From assembly GCF_004762095.1 (NCBI RefSeq), contig NZ_SIJH01000004.1, forward strand, positions 124,001 to 188,000: DNA of 64,000 nucleotides, given 5' to 3'. The notes beneath the pieces are model-generated. The model had not been told where the DNA came from. It saw nothing but the letters and a program-made list of their open reading frames with translations, and searched no databases. This document shows positions 29,155 to 39,504 of the stretch, piece by piece. Source of the DNA: Tabrizicola caldifontis. GTDB taxonomy: Bacteria; Pseudomonadota; Alphaproteobacteria; Rhodobacterales; Rhodobacteraceae. The position numbers and the translations under genes are program-made. The stretch's first letter is position 1. Every line of letters begins with the position of its first letter.

Positions 29155-29168
29155 GGTTAGCGCAAACA
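29155..29168 (+). promoter_or_regulatory. Palindromic operator 1 upstream of gap1 (CceR-type)
   Basis: GGTTAGCGCAAACA matches 12 of 14 positions of the palindrome TGTTAGCGCTAACA. It lies about 104 bases before the gap1 start, 19 bases centre to centre from the second copy. The LacI-type CceR regulator of Rhodobacter central carbon metabolism is the likely ligand, from my knowledge of its motif. Confidence 0.6.
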
Positions 29169-29173
29169 GGCGA

Positions 29174-29187
29174 AGATTGCGCTAACA
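29174..29187 (+). promoter_or_regulatory. Palindromic operator 2 upstream of gap1 (CceR-type)
   Basis: AGATTGCGCTAACA matches 11 of 14 positions of the same palindrome, with the right half perfect (GCGCTAACA). Two centres 19 bases apart are about two helical turns, suitable for cooperative binding between DUF808 and gap1. Confidence 0.6.
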
Positions 29188-29271
29188 TTATGATTTTGTG
29201 TCGCTTTATGCCTTTGCAGGGCGGGCGGTAGCGGTTATGGCGCGGCAGAGACTGTGAACCGGAGGGGCGAC

Positions 29272-30273
29272 ATGACCATCACCATCGGCATCAACGGCTT
29301 CGGAAGGATCGGACGCTGCACGCTGGCCCATATCGCGGAATCCAACCGCAACGACGTGCAGGTGGTTGCGATCAACGCGACCGGCCCGGTGGAAACCAAC
29401 GCGCATCTGCTCAAATACGACAGCGTGCACGGCCGCTTTCCCGGCGTGGTGAAGGTCACGGATGGCGGGCTTGACCTCGGTCGCGGGCCGATCCGGGTGA
29501 TGTCCACCTACAATCCTGAGGAGCTGGACTGGGAAGGCGTGGACGTGGTGCTGGAATGCACCGGCAAGTTCAACGACCGTGACAAGGCCGCCGTGCATCT
29601 GGGTCGCGGGGCAAAGCGGGTTCTGGTCTCGGCCCCGGCCAAGCGGGCCGACATGACGGTGGTCTACGGCGTGAACCACCGCAGCCTGTTGCCGGAACAT
29701 CTCGTCGTTTCGAACGGATCCTGCACGACGAACTGCCTTGCACCCCTGGCCAAGGTGCTGAACGACGCCATCGGCATCGAAAGCGGCATCATGACCACGA
29801 TCCACAGCTATACTGGCGACCAGCCGACGCTCGACCGCCGCCACAAGGATCTGTATCGCGCCCGTGCCGCTGCCATGGCGATGATCCCGACCTCGACCGG
29901 TGCCGCAAAGGCGTTGGGCGAGGTTCTGCCGGAGCTGAAGGGCAAGCTGGACGGCAGCGCGATCCGCGTTCCCACCCCGAACGTCAGCGCCGTGGATCTG
30001 ACCTTCATTGCACAGAAGTCGGTGACCGCAGAGGAGGTGAACCAGATCGTGCGCGAGGCCTGCCAGGGCTACATGGGCATGGTCATGGCCTATGATCCCG
30101 AACCCAAGGTCTCGATCGACTTCAACCACACGCCGCAATCGTCGATCTTCGCGCCGGATCAAACCAAGGTCGTGGGCCGTTCCGTTCGCGTGCTGGCGTG
30201 GTATGACAACGAATGGGGCTTCTCCTGCCGGATGGCCGATGTGGCCGGCGTCATGGGGCGGCTTGCACAATAG
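29272..30273 (+). CDS. gap: Glyceraldehyde-3-phosphate dehydrogenase, anabolic/NADP-tolerant type
   Basis: This 333-residue GAPDH has catalytic C151 in NGSCTTNC and H178 in TIHSYTG. The Rossmann motif INGFGRIGR is intact. At residue 36 it has Ala (VVAINATGPV) where the downstream paralogue has Asp ([10 protein letters not shown]). The Asp normally binds the NAD ribose, so loss suggests acceptance of NADP and a gluconeogenic or Calvin-cycle role. It is preceded by a GGAGGGG ribosome-binding site and two palindromes. The pair is a tandem duplication about 280 bases apart. Confidence 0.95.
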   Translation: MTITIGINGFGRIGRCTLAHIAESNRNDVQVVAINATGPVETNAHLLKYDSVHGRFPGVVKVTDGGLDLGRGPIRVMSTYNPEELDWEGVDVVLECTGKFNDRDKAAVHLGRGAKRVLVSAPAKRADMTVVYGVNHRSLLPEHLVVSNGSCTTNCLAPLAKVLNDAIGIESGIMTTIHSYTGDQPTLDRRHKDLYRARAAAMAMIPTSTGAAKALGEVLPELKGKLDGSAIRVPTPNVSAVDLTFIAQKSVTAEEVNQIVREACQGYMGMVMAYDPEPKVSIDFNHTPQSSIFAPDQTKVVGRSVRVLAWYDNEWGFSCRMADVAGVMGRLAQ

Positions 30274-30307
30274 GCGGGGCGCGGCAGGCCCCGCAGGAGG
30301 GGCGGGC

Positions 30308-30451
30308 TTGACCAACCGTATCGCGCTGTGGCTGGGGCTGGTCCTGCTGGCAGGCATCGGCGCCGACCTGGCCCTCAATGATGCAGCCGCGCTGGTCTTC
30401 CTGGCGCGCAAGTTCCTTGAGCTGATCGAATGGGTGGCTTTCTGGCGCTGA
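30308..30451 (+). CDS. 47-residue membrane microprotein between the two gap genes
   Basis: A TTG start at 30308 with a strong AGGAGG site seven bases upstream gives a 47-residue peptide: TNRIALWLGLVLLAGIGADLAL, a loop, then AALVFLARKFLELIEWVAFWR. It reads as one transmembrane helix plus a second amphipathic or re-entrant helix ending in Trp/Arg. No domain known to me, but I recall similar short ORFs between gap genes in related genomes. It lies 34 bases after gap1 and 103 before gap2, so is probably co-transcribed with gap1. Confidence 0.7.
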   Translation: MTNRIALWLGLVLLAGIGADLALNDAAALVFLARKFLELIEWVAFWR

Positions 30452-30491
30452 CCGCGTCAAACTGAGGTTGCATTTCCATGCGATATCGCTT

Positions 30492-30505
30492 TGTTAGCGC
30501 TATCG
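30492..30505 (+). promoter_or_regulatory. Palindromic operator upstream of gap2 (CceR-type)
   Basis: TGTTAGCGCTATCG matches 12 of 14 positions of the palindrome, with a perfect left half and core (TGTTAGCGCTA). It lies 49 bases before the gap2 start, so gap2 probably has its own regulated promoter. Confidence 0.6.
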
Positions 30506-30554
30506 GGCGGTCACGGGACCGCCGCAATGGATCTGAGCTTCGGAGGACGAGGAC

Positions 30555-31556
30555 ATGGCGGTCAGGGTTGGCATCAACGGGTTTGGACGCATCGGGCGCA
30601 ACGTCTTGCGCGCCATCATCGAATCGGGGCGTACCGATATCGAGGTGGTGGCGATCAACGATCTTGGGCCGGTGGAAACCAACGCTCATCTTCTGCGCTA
30701 CGACTCGGTCCACGGGAAGTTTCCCGCCCCGGTGATCACTGGCACAGACACGATCGACGTGGGCCGCGGCCCGATCCGGGTGACTGCCATGAAGAACCCC
30801 GCCGACCTGCCCTGGTCGGACGTGGACATCGTGATGGAATGCACGGGCATCTTCACCTCGAAGGAAAAATGCCAGCCGCATCTGGAAAACGGCGCAAAGC
30901 GGGTGCTGATATCGGCGCCTGGCGACGGGGCGGACAAGACCATCGTCTATGGCGTGAACCACGACACCCTGACCAGTGACGACATCGTGGTGTCGAACGC
31001 TTCCTGCACCACGAACTGCCTTGCCCCTGTCGCCCAGGTCCTGCACCAGGCAATCGGGATCGAGAAGGGCATGATGACCACGATCCATAGCTACACTGGT
31101 GACCAGCCGACGCTGGACACGATGCACAAGGATCTTTACCGCGCCCGTGCTGCGGCGCTGTCCATGATTCCCACATCGACCGGCGCGGCCAAGGCGGTGG
31201 GTCTGGTTCTGCCCGAGTTGAAGGGCAAGCTGGACGGATTTGCGATGCGCGTCCCCACGCCGAACGTGTCTGTCGTGGACCTGAAGTTCATCGCCAAGCG
31301 TCCGACTACCGTGGAAGAGGTCAACGCCGCGATCAAGGAAGCGGCCGAGGGGCGGCTGAAGGGGATCCTCGGCTATACCAACGAAAAGCTCGTGTCGTCC
31401 GACTTCAACCACGACCCGCATTCATCGGTGTTCCACATGGATCAGACCAAGGTCATGGACGGCACCTTCGTGTCGATCCTGTCCTGGTATGATAACGAAT
31501 GGGGCTTCTCGAACCGCATGGCCGATACGGCCGTGGCGATGGGCAGACTGCTCTGA
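30555..31556 (+). CDS. gap: Glyceraldehyde-3-phosphate dehydrogenase, NAD-type
   Basis: This 333-residue GAPDH has C151 in NASCTTNC, H178 in TIHSYTG and Asp36 in [10 protein letters not shown], the NAD-selective residue. The mid-sequence [19 protein letters not shown] is typical of alphaproteobacterial class I enzymes. The GGAGGACGAGG site precedes the ATG. Together with gap1 it gives the cell two isozymes, presumably for opposite flux directions. Confidence 0.95.
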   Translation: MAVRVGINGFGRIGRNVLRAIIESGRTDIEVVAINDLGPVETNAHLLRYDSVHGKFPAPVITGTDTIDVGRGPIRVTAMKNPADLPWSDVDIVMECTGIFTSKEKCQPHLENGAKRVLISAPGDGADKTIVYGVNHDTLTSDDIVVSNASCTTNCLAPVAQVLHQAIGIEKGMMTTIHSYTGDQPTLDTMHKDLYRARAAALSMIPTSTGAAKAVGLVLPELKGKLDGFAMRVPTPNVSVVDLKFIAKRPTTVEEVNAAIKEAAEGRLKGILGYTNEKLVSSDFNHDPHSSVFHMDQTKVMDGTFVSILSWYDNEWGFSNRMADTAVAMGRLL

Positions 31557-31577
31557 TCTCTTGCGATCCGGTATTTG

Positions 31578-31597
31578 GGGGCGCCTTCGGGCGCCCC
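31578..31597 (+). terminator. Terminator after gap2
   Basis: Perfect GGGGCGCC-TTCG-GGCGCCCC hairpin followed by TTCATTTTT, 21 bases past the gap2 stop. A stable UUCG tetraloop. Confidence 0.93.
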
Positions 31598-31653
31598 TTC
31601 ATTTTTGCGCAAGCCATGCGACCGACGCATAGCCGCATCGCAGCATTGGCCGT

Positions 31654-31667
31654 TGTTGGCGCTAACA
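31654..31667 (+). promoter_or_regulatory. Palindromic operator upstream of the DUF1127-like gene (CceR-type)
   Basis: TGTTGGCGCTAACA matches 13 of 14 positions of TGTTAGCGCTAACA, the best copy in the window. It lies 63 bases before the 56-residue DUF1127-like gene and downstream of the gap2 terminator. Confidence 0.62.
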
Positions 31668-31729
31668 TCATCCCCACATACTGACCATGCGAGGAGGACA
31701 AGCAGACCCCCGCACGAAAGGATGAAGAG

Positions 31730-31900
31730 ATGATTGCCGTGATCGACATGCTGAAGACCGCTGCCGCGAATTACGCGCGCTATCGGCAGACCCGCGACGA
31801 GATCGCGAACCTGCCGCTGAATGTGGCCCTGGACCTGGGGATCTACCCCGGCGACGCCGAGAGGATTGCCCGCGAGGCGGTCTACGGCAAAGCCGCATGA
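31730..31900 (+). CDS. 56-residue DUF1127-like small protein
   Basis: An ATG with AAGGATGAAGAG upstream opens a 56-residue frame: MIAVIDMLKTAAANYARYRQ, then TRDEIANLPLNVALDLGIYP and GDAERIAREAVYG. The YRxTRDEIAxLPxxxALDLGI pattern resembles DUF1127 small proteins of alphaproteobacteria. Some members in Rhodobacter and Brucella bind RNA or act in sRNA-linked stress and transport control; for this one nothing is known. It has its own promoter region with a near-perfect palindrome and its own terminator. Confidence 0.75.
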   Translation: MIAVIDMLKTAAANYARYRQTRDEIANLPLNVALDLGIYPGDAERIAREAVYGKAA

Positions 31901-31921
31901 CACCCTGACCAGTCCAGACGC

Positions 31922-31937
31922 GGGGCCTTCGGGCCCC
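31922..31937 (+). terminator. Terminator between the DUF1127-like gene and coaD
   Basis: GGGGCC-TTCG-GGCCCC, a 6-bp perfect stem with UUCG loop, followed by TCTTGCGTTT. It lies 21 bases after the small gene and before the convergent coaD end. Confidence 0.85.
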
Positions 31938-31965
31938 TCTTGCGTTTCCGAAATCCGATCGCGCC

Positions 31966-32457
31966 TCAGCCGAATTTCCGTTGCAGCGCCGCTACGACAG
32001 GTTCCGGCACGAAACTCGAGACATTGCCGCCAAGCCGCGCAATTTCCTTCACCAGTTTCGAGGCAATCGCCTGCCGCCGGGCATCGGCCATCATGAAGAC
32101 GGTCTCGATGCTGGAATCCAGCGCCCGGTTCATGCCGACCATCTGGAATTCATACTCGAAATCCGCAACAGCCCGCAGGCCGCGGATGATGATGCCCGCA
32201 CCCACATCACGCGCGCAGTCGATCAGCAGGTTCTCGAACGGATGCACCACGATCTCGCCGCCGGTTCGGGACGCGATCGCGCGGCATTCGGCATCGACCA
32301 TCGCCACACGCTCTTCCAGGGTGAACAACGGCCCCTTGTCCCGGTTGATCGCCACACCGATCACCAGCCGGTCGACCAGTGCCATCGCGCGCTGGATGAT
32401 GTCCACATGGCCCAGCGTGATCGGATCGAAGGTTCCCGGATAAAGCCCGATGCGCAT
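31966..32457 (-). CDS. coaD: Phosphopantetheine adenylyltransferase
   Basis: This 163-residue enzyme performs the penultimate step of coenzyme A synthesis. Nucleotidyltransferase motif GLYPGTFDPITLGHVDII includes the T/HxGH-type catalytic segment. IIRGLRAVADFEYEFQMVGMN and the C-terminal SSFVPEPVVAAL are typical. The ATG at 32457 gives the normal MRIGLYPGTFDP start. Confidence 0.97.
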   Translation of the reverse strand: MRIGLYPGTFDPITLGHVDIIQRAMALVDRLVIGVAINRDKGPLFTLEERVAMVDAECRAIASRTGGEIVVHPFENLLIDCARDVGAGIIIRGLRAVADFEYEFQMVGMNRALDSSIETVFMMADARRQAIASKLVKEIARLGGNVSSFVPEPVVAALQRKFG

Positions 32458-32600
32458 GGCCAGCTGCCCCCTGCCCTGTCTCTGCCCGCGCACGCAACAA
32501 TATTGCGCCAACCTGTGCAAGCGGAAAGCTGTCGCTTGCCTGCGGGCACACGCCACTGCGCCCCAACCCGGGATCCGGCCAGACAGATGAACGCGGGCGC

Positions 32601-33035
32601 TCAGAACCCCTTGATCATCCCTTCCAGCGCGTCCTTTTCGGCCGCAAGCTCCATCAGACGCGCCTTCACCACATCACCGATCGAGATCAGGCCGATCATC
32701 TCGTCGCCCTCGACCACCGGCATGTGACGAAAACGACCGTCGGTCATCCGGCCCAGCACTTCGTCGGTGCTTTCGCCGCGGGTGCAGGAAACGATCTTCG
32801 CGGTCATAAGCGATTCCACCGGCTCCGACAGGCAGGCCGGACCGCGCCGCCCGATTTCGCGCACGATGTCGCGTTCCGACACAATGCCCTGTGCGCGCTT
32901 GCCGTCGGCCGATACGATGACCGCCCCGATGCGGCGGGCCGACAGAAGCTCGGCAGTTTTCAGAACGCTGGTGCCGGGCGGCACGGTGACCACGCCATCG
33001 TCACCCTTGGACTTGAGGATCTGCTGAACGAGCAT
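32601..33035 (-). CDS. CBS-domain protein
   Basis: This 144-residue protein is made of two CBS motifs: residues about 14-65 (GTSVLKTAELLSARRIGAV ... GIVSERDIVREI) and about 78-135 (MTAKIVSC ... GRFRHMPVVEGDEMIGLISI, GDVVKARL). CBS pairs sense adenosyl nucleotides. There is no attached enzyme or channel domain, so partner is unknown. The ATG at 33035 follows a GGAGGGG site; twenty upstream residues are unlikely. Confidence 0.92.
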   Translation of the reverse strand: MLVQQILKSKGDDGVVTVPPGTSVLKTAELLSARRIGAVIVSADGKRAQGIVSERDIVREIGRRGPACLSEPVESLMTAKIVSCTRGESTDEVLGRMTDGRFRHMPVVEGDEMIGLISIGDVVKARLMELAAEKDALEGMIKGF

Positions 33036-33091
33036 GGGACGGCCCCTCCTCCTGACCGGACGACAAGGGTCGGACCGCAACGGGGATTCTG

Positions 33092-34000
33092 TCAAGCCTG
33101 CTGTTCGGCTTGCGCCAGTGCCGCTTCCAGCCGCGCCATCTCGGCCCGCGCCTCGCGGACCAGCTGGTCGGCAAAACGGTTCAGCCTGTCCAGCCGCGCG
33201 TCGCTTTCGTGACGGATCAGCCAGAAGGCCCGCGTCAGGCTGATCCGGTCGGTCAGGATGCGGGTCAGGCCAGGGGCGGCGGGCAACGCAAAGTCATGCA
33301 CCACCCCGATCCCCGCCCCGTGCCGCAGCCAGTTCAGCTGAACCGAGACCGAATTCGATGTCAGACTGGCCGGACCGATCCCGATTTCGGCCAGATAGTC
33401 CAGTTCCTTGTCAAAGATCATGTCGGGGATGTAACCCACCACCCGGTGCCCGGTCAGATCCGCCGGCACACGGATCGGCGGATGCGTCGCCAGATAGTTG
33501 CGGCTGGCGGCCAGATGCAGCCGGTAATCGGTCAGCTTTTGCACAGTCAGCCGCCCGGCCTCGGGGCGCGAGACGGCGATTGCCATGTCGGCCTCGCGCT
33601 TCGACAGGTTGAACACGCGGGGCAGCGCGACGATCTGCACCTCCAGTCCGGGGTTCGCGTCGCAGATCCGCGCCAGGATCTGCGGCAGCAGATAGTTCGC
33701 GCAGCCATCCGGCGCCCCGATGCGGACCAGGCCGGTCAGCCCACCGGGGCCGGACAGGCTTTCCTGTGCCCCCAGTGCGGCGTGCTCGGCCGCTTCGGCG
33801 TGAGGGAAAAGCCGCGCACCCTCTTCGGTGAGAGCATAGCCTTGGGGAGATTTGGTGAACAGACGCGCGCGCGTCGCCTCCTCCAGACGGGCGATGCGGC
33901 GTCCGACCGTGGCCGGGTCGATCTTCAGCCGCTTGGCGGCCGCCGAAAGGCTTTCTGTCCGCGCCACCGCCAGAAAGACGCGCAGATCGTCCCAGTCCAT
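33092..34000 (-). CDS. LysR-family regulator, divergent from mmsA
   Basis: This 302-residue LysR protein has HTH residues 1-58 (DDLRVFLAVARTESLSAAAK...DPATVGRRIARLEE), then RIGAPDGCANYLLPQILARI and the effector domain. The DPATVGRRIARLE variant belongs to the subgroup that often controls a divergent dehydrogenase gene. The 93-base gap to mmsA is the likely operator region. Target and inducer (probably a valine or propanoyl metabolite) are inference from context. Confidence 0.88.
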   Translation of the reverse strand: MDWDDLRVFLAVARTESLSAAAKRLKIDPATVGRRIARLEEATRARLFTKSPQGYALTEEGARLFPHAEAAEHAALGAQESLSGPGGLTGLVRIGAPDGCANYLLPQILARICDANPGLEVQIVALPRVFNLSKREADMAIAVSRPEAGRLTVQKLTDYRLHLAASRNYLATHPPIRVPADLTGHRVVGYIPDMIFDKELDYLAEIGIGPASLTSNSVSVQLNWLRHGAGIGVVHDFALPAAPGLTRILTDRISLTRAFWLIRHESDARLDRLNRFADQLVREARAEMARLEAALAQAEQQA

Positions 34001-34093
34001 TCATGCATTCCTGCAAGACCCTTTTGGCAGATTGCTTCTTTGTCTGGCGTTTCCGCAAGAGTAAAAGCGCCTCAGCTCATTCGGGAGGATACC

Positions 34094-35593
34094 ATGCAAG
34101 AGATCGGTCACTGGATTAACGGCAAGCTTGTCCCCGGAACCTCCGGCCGCTTTGCCGAAGTGATGAACCCCGCCACCGGCGAAGTGCAGGCCCGCGTCGC
34201 GCTGGCGACCACGGCGGAACTTGACCACGCGATCCGCGAGGCCGCGAAGGCCCAGGCGGCATGGGCCGCGACCAACCCGCAGCGTCGCGCGCGGGTGATG
34301 ATGGCCTTTGGCCAGCTGATCAACCGCGACATGGACAAGCTGGCCGAAATGGTCGCACGCGAACATGGCAAGACCCTCCCCGATGCCAGGGGCGACGTGC
34401 AGCGGGGCCTCGAGGTCGTCGAGGTCTGCATGGGTGCGCCGGCAATGCTGAAGGGCGAATACATGGACTCGGCCGGCCCTGGCATCGACCTTTACGCCAT
34501 GCGCCAGCCGCTGGGCGTCGTCGCAGGCATCACGCCCTTCAACTTCCCGGCCATGATCCCGCTGTGGAAGATGGCCCCGGCGCTTTCCTGCGGGAACGCG
34601 ATGATCCTGAAACCCAGCGAACGTGTGCCCTCGACCTCGCTGTATCTTGCGCAGCTTCTGCAAGAGGCGGGGCTGCCGGATGGTGTGCTTCAGGTGGTCA
34701 ACGGCGACAAGGAAGTGGTGGACGGCATTCTTGACCATCCGGTAATCCAGGGCGTGGGCTTCGTCGGATCGACCCCGATCGCGCAATACATCTATGGCCG
34801 CGCCGCGACAAACGGCAAGCGCGCGCAGTGCTTCGGCGGTGCGAAAAACCACATGATCATCATGCCCGATGCCGATCTGGACAAGGCGGCCGATGCGCTG
34901 GTTGGCGCGGGCTACGGCGCGGCGGGCGAACGCTGCATGGCGATCTCGGTTGCGGTGCCGGTGGGCGAAAAGACGGCCGATGCGCTGATCGAACGCCTGA
35001 TCCCGCGGATCGAAAAGTTGAAGGTCGGCCCCTATACCGCTGGAAACGATGTTGATTTTGGGCCGCTGATCACCCGCCAGGCGCAAGAGCGCGTGAAAGG
35101 CCTGATCGACAGCGGCGTGGCACAGGGCGCCAAGCTGGTGGTCGATGGCCGCGGGCTGAAGATTCAGGGCTACGAGAACGGCTTCTTCGTGGGCGCCACG
35201 CTGTTTGACCATGTGACGCCCGACATGGACATCTACAAGCAGGAAATCTTCGGGCCGGTCCTGTCCACCGTCCGCGCAAGATCCTACGACGACGCGCTGA
35301 AGCTGGTGATGGACAACGACTACGGCAATGGCACCGCGATCTTCACCGCCGACGGCGACACCGCGCGCGACTTCGCCTCGCGTGTCAACGTCGGGATGGT
35401 CGGCATCAACTTCCCGATCCCGGTGCCGCTGTCCTACTTCAGCTTCGGCGGATGGAAGAAGTCGGCCTTCGGCGACCTGAACCAGTACGGGCCTGACGCC
35501 TTCCGCTTCTACACCAAGACCAAGACCGTGACCGCCCGCTGGTTCAGCGGCATCAAGGAAGGTGCAAGCCTGAACTTCAAGGCTCTGGACTAG
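34094..35593 (+). CDS. mmsA: Methylmalonate-semialdehyde dehydrogenase (CoA-acylating)
   Basis: This 499-residue aldehyde dehydrogenase converts methylmalonate semialdehyde to propanoyl-CoA in valine and inositol catabolism. Signature parts are GVVAGITPFNFPAMIPLWK, FGGAKNHMIIMPDAD, catalytic Cys in AAGERCMAIS, and SFGGWKKSAFGDLNQYG near the end. The CoA-acylating subfamily is shown by GAKNH in place of the usual ELGGK. Start ATG at 34094 has GGGAGGAT upstream. Divergent LysR gene probably controls it. Confidence 0.96.
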   Translation: MQEIGHWINGKLVPGTSGRFAEVMNPATGEVQARVALATTAELDHAIREAAKAQAAWAATNPQRRARVMMAFGQLINRDMDKLAEMVAREHGKTLPDARGDVQRGLEVVEVCMGAPAMLKGEYMDSAGPGIDLYAMRQPLGVVAGITPFNFPAMIPLWKMAPALSCGNAMILKPSERVPSTSLYLAQLLQEAGLPDGVLQVVNGDKEVVDGILDHPVIQGVGFVGSTPIAQYIYGRAATNGKRAQCFGGAKNHMIIMPDADLDKAADALVGAGYGAAGERCMAISVAVPVGEKTADALIERLIPRIEKLKVGPYTAGNDVDFGPLITRQAQERVKGLIDSGVAQGAKLVVDGRGLKIQGYENGFFVGATLFDHVTPDMDIYKQEIFGPVLSTVRARSYDDALKLVMDNDYGNGTAIFTADGDTARDFASRVNVGMVGINFPIPVPLSYFSFGGWKKSAFGDLNQYGPDAFRFYTKTKTVTARWFSGIKEGASLNFKALD

Positions 35594-35617
35594 GCAGATC
35601 GCAGTCTGAAACCGGCA

Positions 35618-35650
35618 GGGGGCGCAGGCAGTTCCGGCGCCCCCCCTTTT
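35618..35650 (+). terminator. Terminator after mmsA
   Basis: An 8-bp stem GGGGGCGC/GCGCCCCC (35618-35625, 35637-35644) with an 11-base loop is followed by CCTTTT, about 24 bases after the mmsA stop. Confidence 0.82.
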
Positions 35651-35763
35651 GCTTTGAACTTCTGCCGGCAAGGATCTGCCGGTCGCCGTCCGTCATCGCA
35701 ATGCGCCATCGACCTTGGTGCGGAAATACGGCAGACCGTCCCGGCAACGCAGAGATGCAAGAC

Positions 35764-36114
35764 ATGCCCAGACTGACCCTGATCCTGACCGCCGCCCTGA
35801 CTGCGGGTTGCCTTCTGGGAACCCTTCCCGCCGCAGCAGAGCCCAGGCATTGCCCGCCGGGGCTGGCAAAGAAGGCAGTTCCCTGCGTTCCCCCCGGCCA
35901 AGCCAAGAAAAAGCACCGCAAGTCCTGGCATTACGGAGAGCCGATCTATGGCGACTACGTCCTGATTCCGCGCGCCGACTGGGAACGCCTTGCCCTTCGG
36001 GACTATCGCGATGGCAGCACTTACCTGCGCATCGACAACCAGATCCTCAGGGTCGCGCGCGATACGCTGACAGTGATCGAAGCTATCCGGATTCTGGACC
36101 GCGCCCTGAACTGA
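35764..36114 (+). CDS. Small secreted hypothetical protein (RcnB-like region)
   Basis: This 116-residue protein has a signal peptide (LTLILTAALTAGCLLGTLPAAA). The mature part is basic (CPPGLAKKAVPCVPPGQAKK), followed by YGDYVLIPRADWERLALRDYRDGSTYLRIDNQILRVARDTL. The PPGxAKK and YRDG..Y pattern resembles RcnB-type periplasmic proteins. An ATG at 35755 would add three residues. Genes like this are sometimes mislabelled as excinuclease subunit because of the neighbouring uvrA; there is no such similarity. Two cysteines in the mature part could form a disulfide. Confidence 0.75.
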   Translation: MPRLTLILTAALTAGCLLGTLPAAAEPRHCPPGLAKKAVPCVPPGQAKKKHRKSWHYGEPIYGDYVLIPRADWERLALRDYRDGSTYLRIDNQILRVARDTLTVIEAIRILDRALN

Positions 36115-36115
36115 C

Positions 36116-38980
<2,865 letters not shown>

Positions 38981-39046
38981 GGCCGGCCCCATAGGTGCAG
39001 GCGCAAGACATAGGACGGTTTGGCCGAGTCTCCAACCGGAAAAAGT

Positions 39047-39061
39047 GAACATATAGCGAAC
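39047..39061 (-). promoter_or_regulatory. LexA SOS box of uvrA
   Basis: On the minus strand the sequence reads GTTC-GCTATAT-GTTC, an exact match to the alphaproteobacterial SOS box GTTC-N7-GTTC. It lies 67 bases before the uvrA start and probably covers its promoter. Confidence 0.85.
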
Positions 39062-39080
39062 AGCGAAAATCGCGGGAAGG

Positions 39081-39120
39081 GGTTTACATTGTCATCTTTT
39101 AATGTATATAGGTGTAAACC
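39081..39120 (+). promoter_or_regulatory. Rhodanese-gene promoter inside an inverted repeat
   Basis: A perfect 8-bp inverted repeat GGTTTACA (39081-39088) and TGTAAACC (39113-39120) flanks an AT-rich spacer. The -35 TTTACA (39083-39088) and -10 TATATA (39105-39110), 16 bases apart, lie within it. The right arm would sit near the start site, a layout expected for repressor-controlled promoters. Confidence 0.6.
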
Positions 39121-39137
39121 CAAACGAGAGGTTTTCC

Positions 39138-39497
39138 ATGTTCTCCTTCTTCCCCACTGGCGCTGGCGCGCAGCGCATCGACATTGCTGAAATTGCCCGC
39201 GAGGTCGCCTCGGAACGGATGGTGCTGATCGACGTGCGCGAGTTCGCCGAGGCGAGGGCCTCCGGCGTGGCCCAGGGGGCGCGGGTGATCCCGCTGTCAC
39301 TGCTGCCGCTGAAGGCCGACCCGCGCCAGCCGGGCTGCGAAGTGCCGCAAGGGCTGCCGATCGCGGTCTATTGCGCCTCGGGCGGGCGGTCGGCCTCGGC
39401 GGCCGATCTGCTGAAGCGGCTGGGCTATGGCCCGGTCACCAACCTTGGCGGCCTGCGCGACTGGGCGGCGGGCGGCGGCCGGGTCGTCGCCTACTGA
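39138..39497 (+). CDS. Rhodanese-like sulfurtransferase
   Basis: This 119-residue single-domain rhodanese has catalytic C79 in the six-residue loop CASGGRS. The N-terminal VLIDVREFAEARASG and IPLSLLP motifs are typical. No signal peptide or fused domain is present, so it is cytosolic. Such proteins often serve sulfide or thiosulfate detoxification. The AT-rich, dyad-containing promoter suggests it is strongly regulated. It converges on an MFS gene with a seven-base gap. Confidence 0.92.
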   Translation: MFSFFPTGAGAQRIDIAEIAREVASERMVLIDVREFAEARASGVAQGARVIPLSLLPLKADPRQPGCEVPQGLPIAVYCASGGRSASAADLLKRLGYGPVTNLGGLRDWAAGGGRVVAY

Positions 39498-39504
39498 TCC
39501 CGGG

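Noticed and set aside
32503-32516. Weak palindrome ATATTGCGCCAACC upstream of coaD
   Set aside because: Only 8 of 14 positions match the gap-type operator, close to chance for a GC-rich core.
39081-39120. SqrR/BigR operator assignment for the rhodanese promoter
   Set aside because: The repeat lacks the ATTC-N8-GAAT pattern I associate with SqrR and its arms are further apart than a single ArsR-type site, so I left the regulator unnamed.
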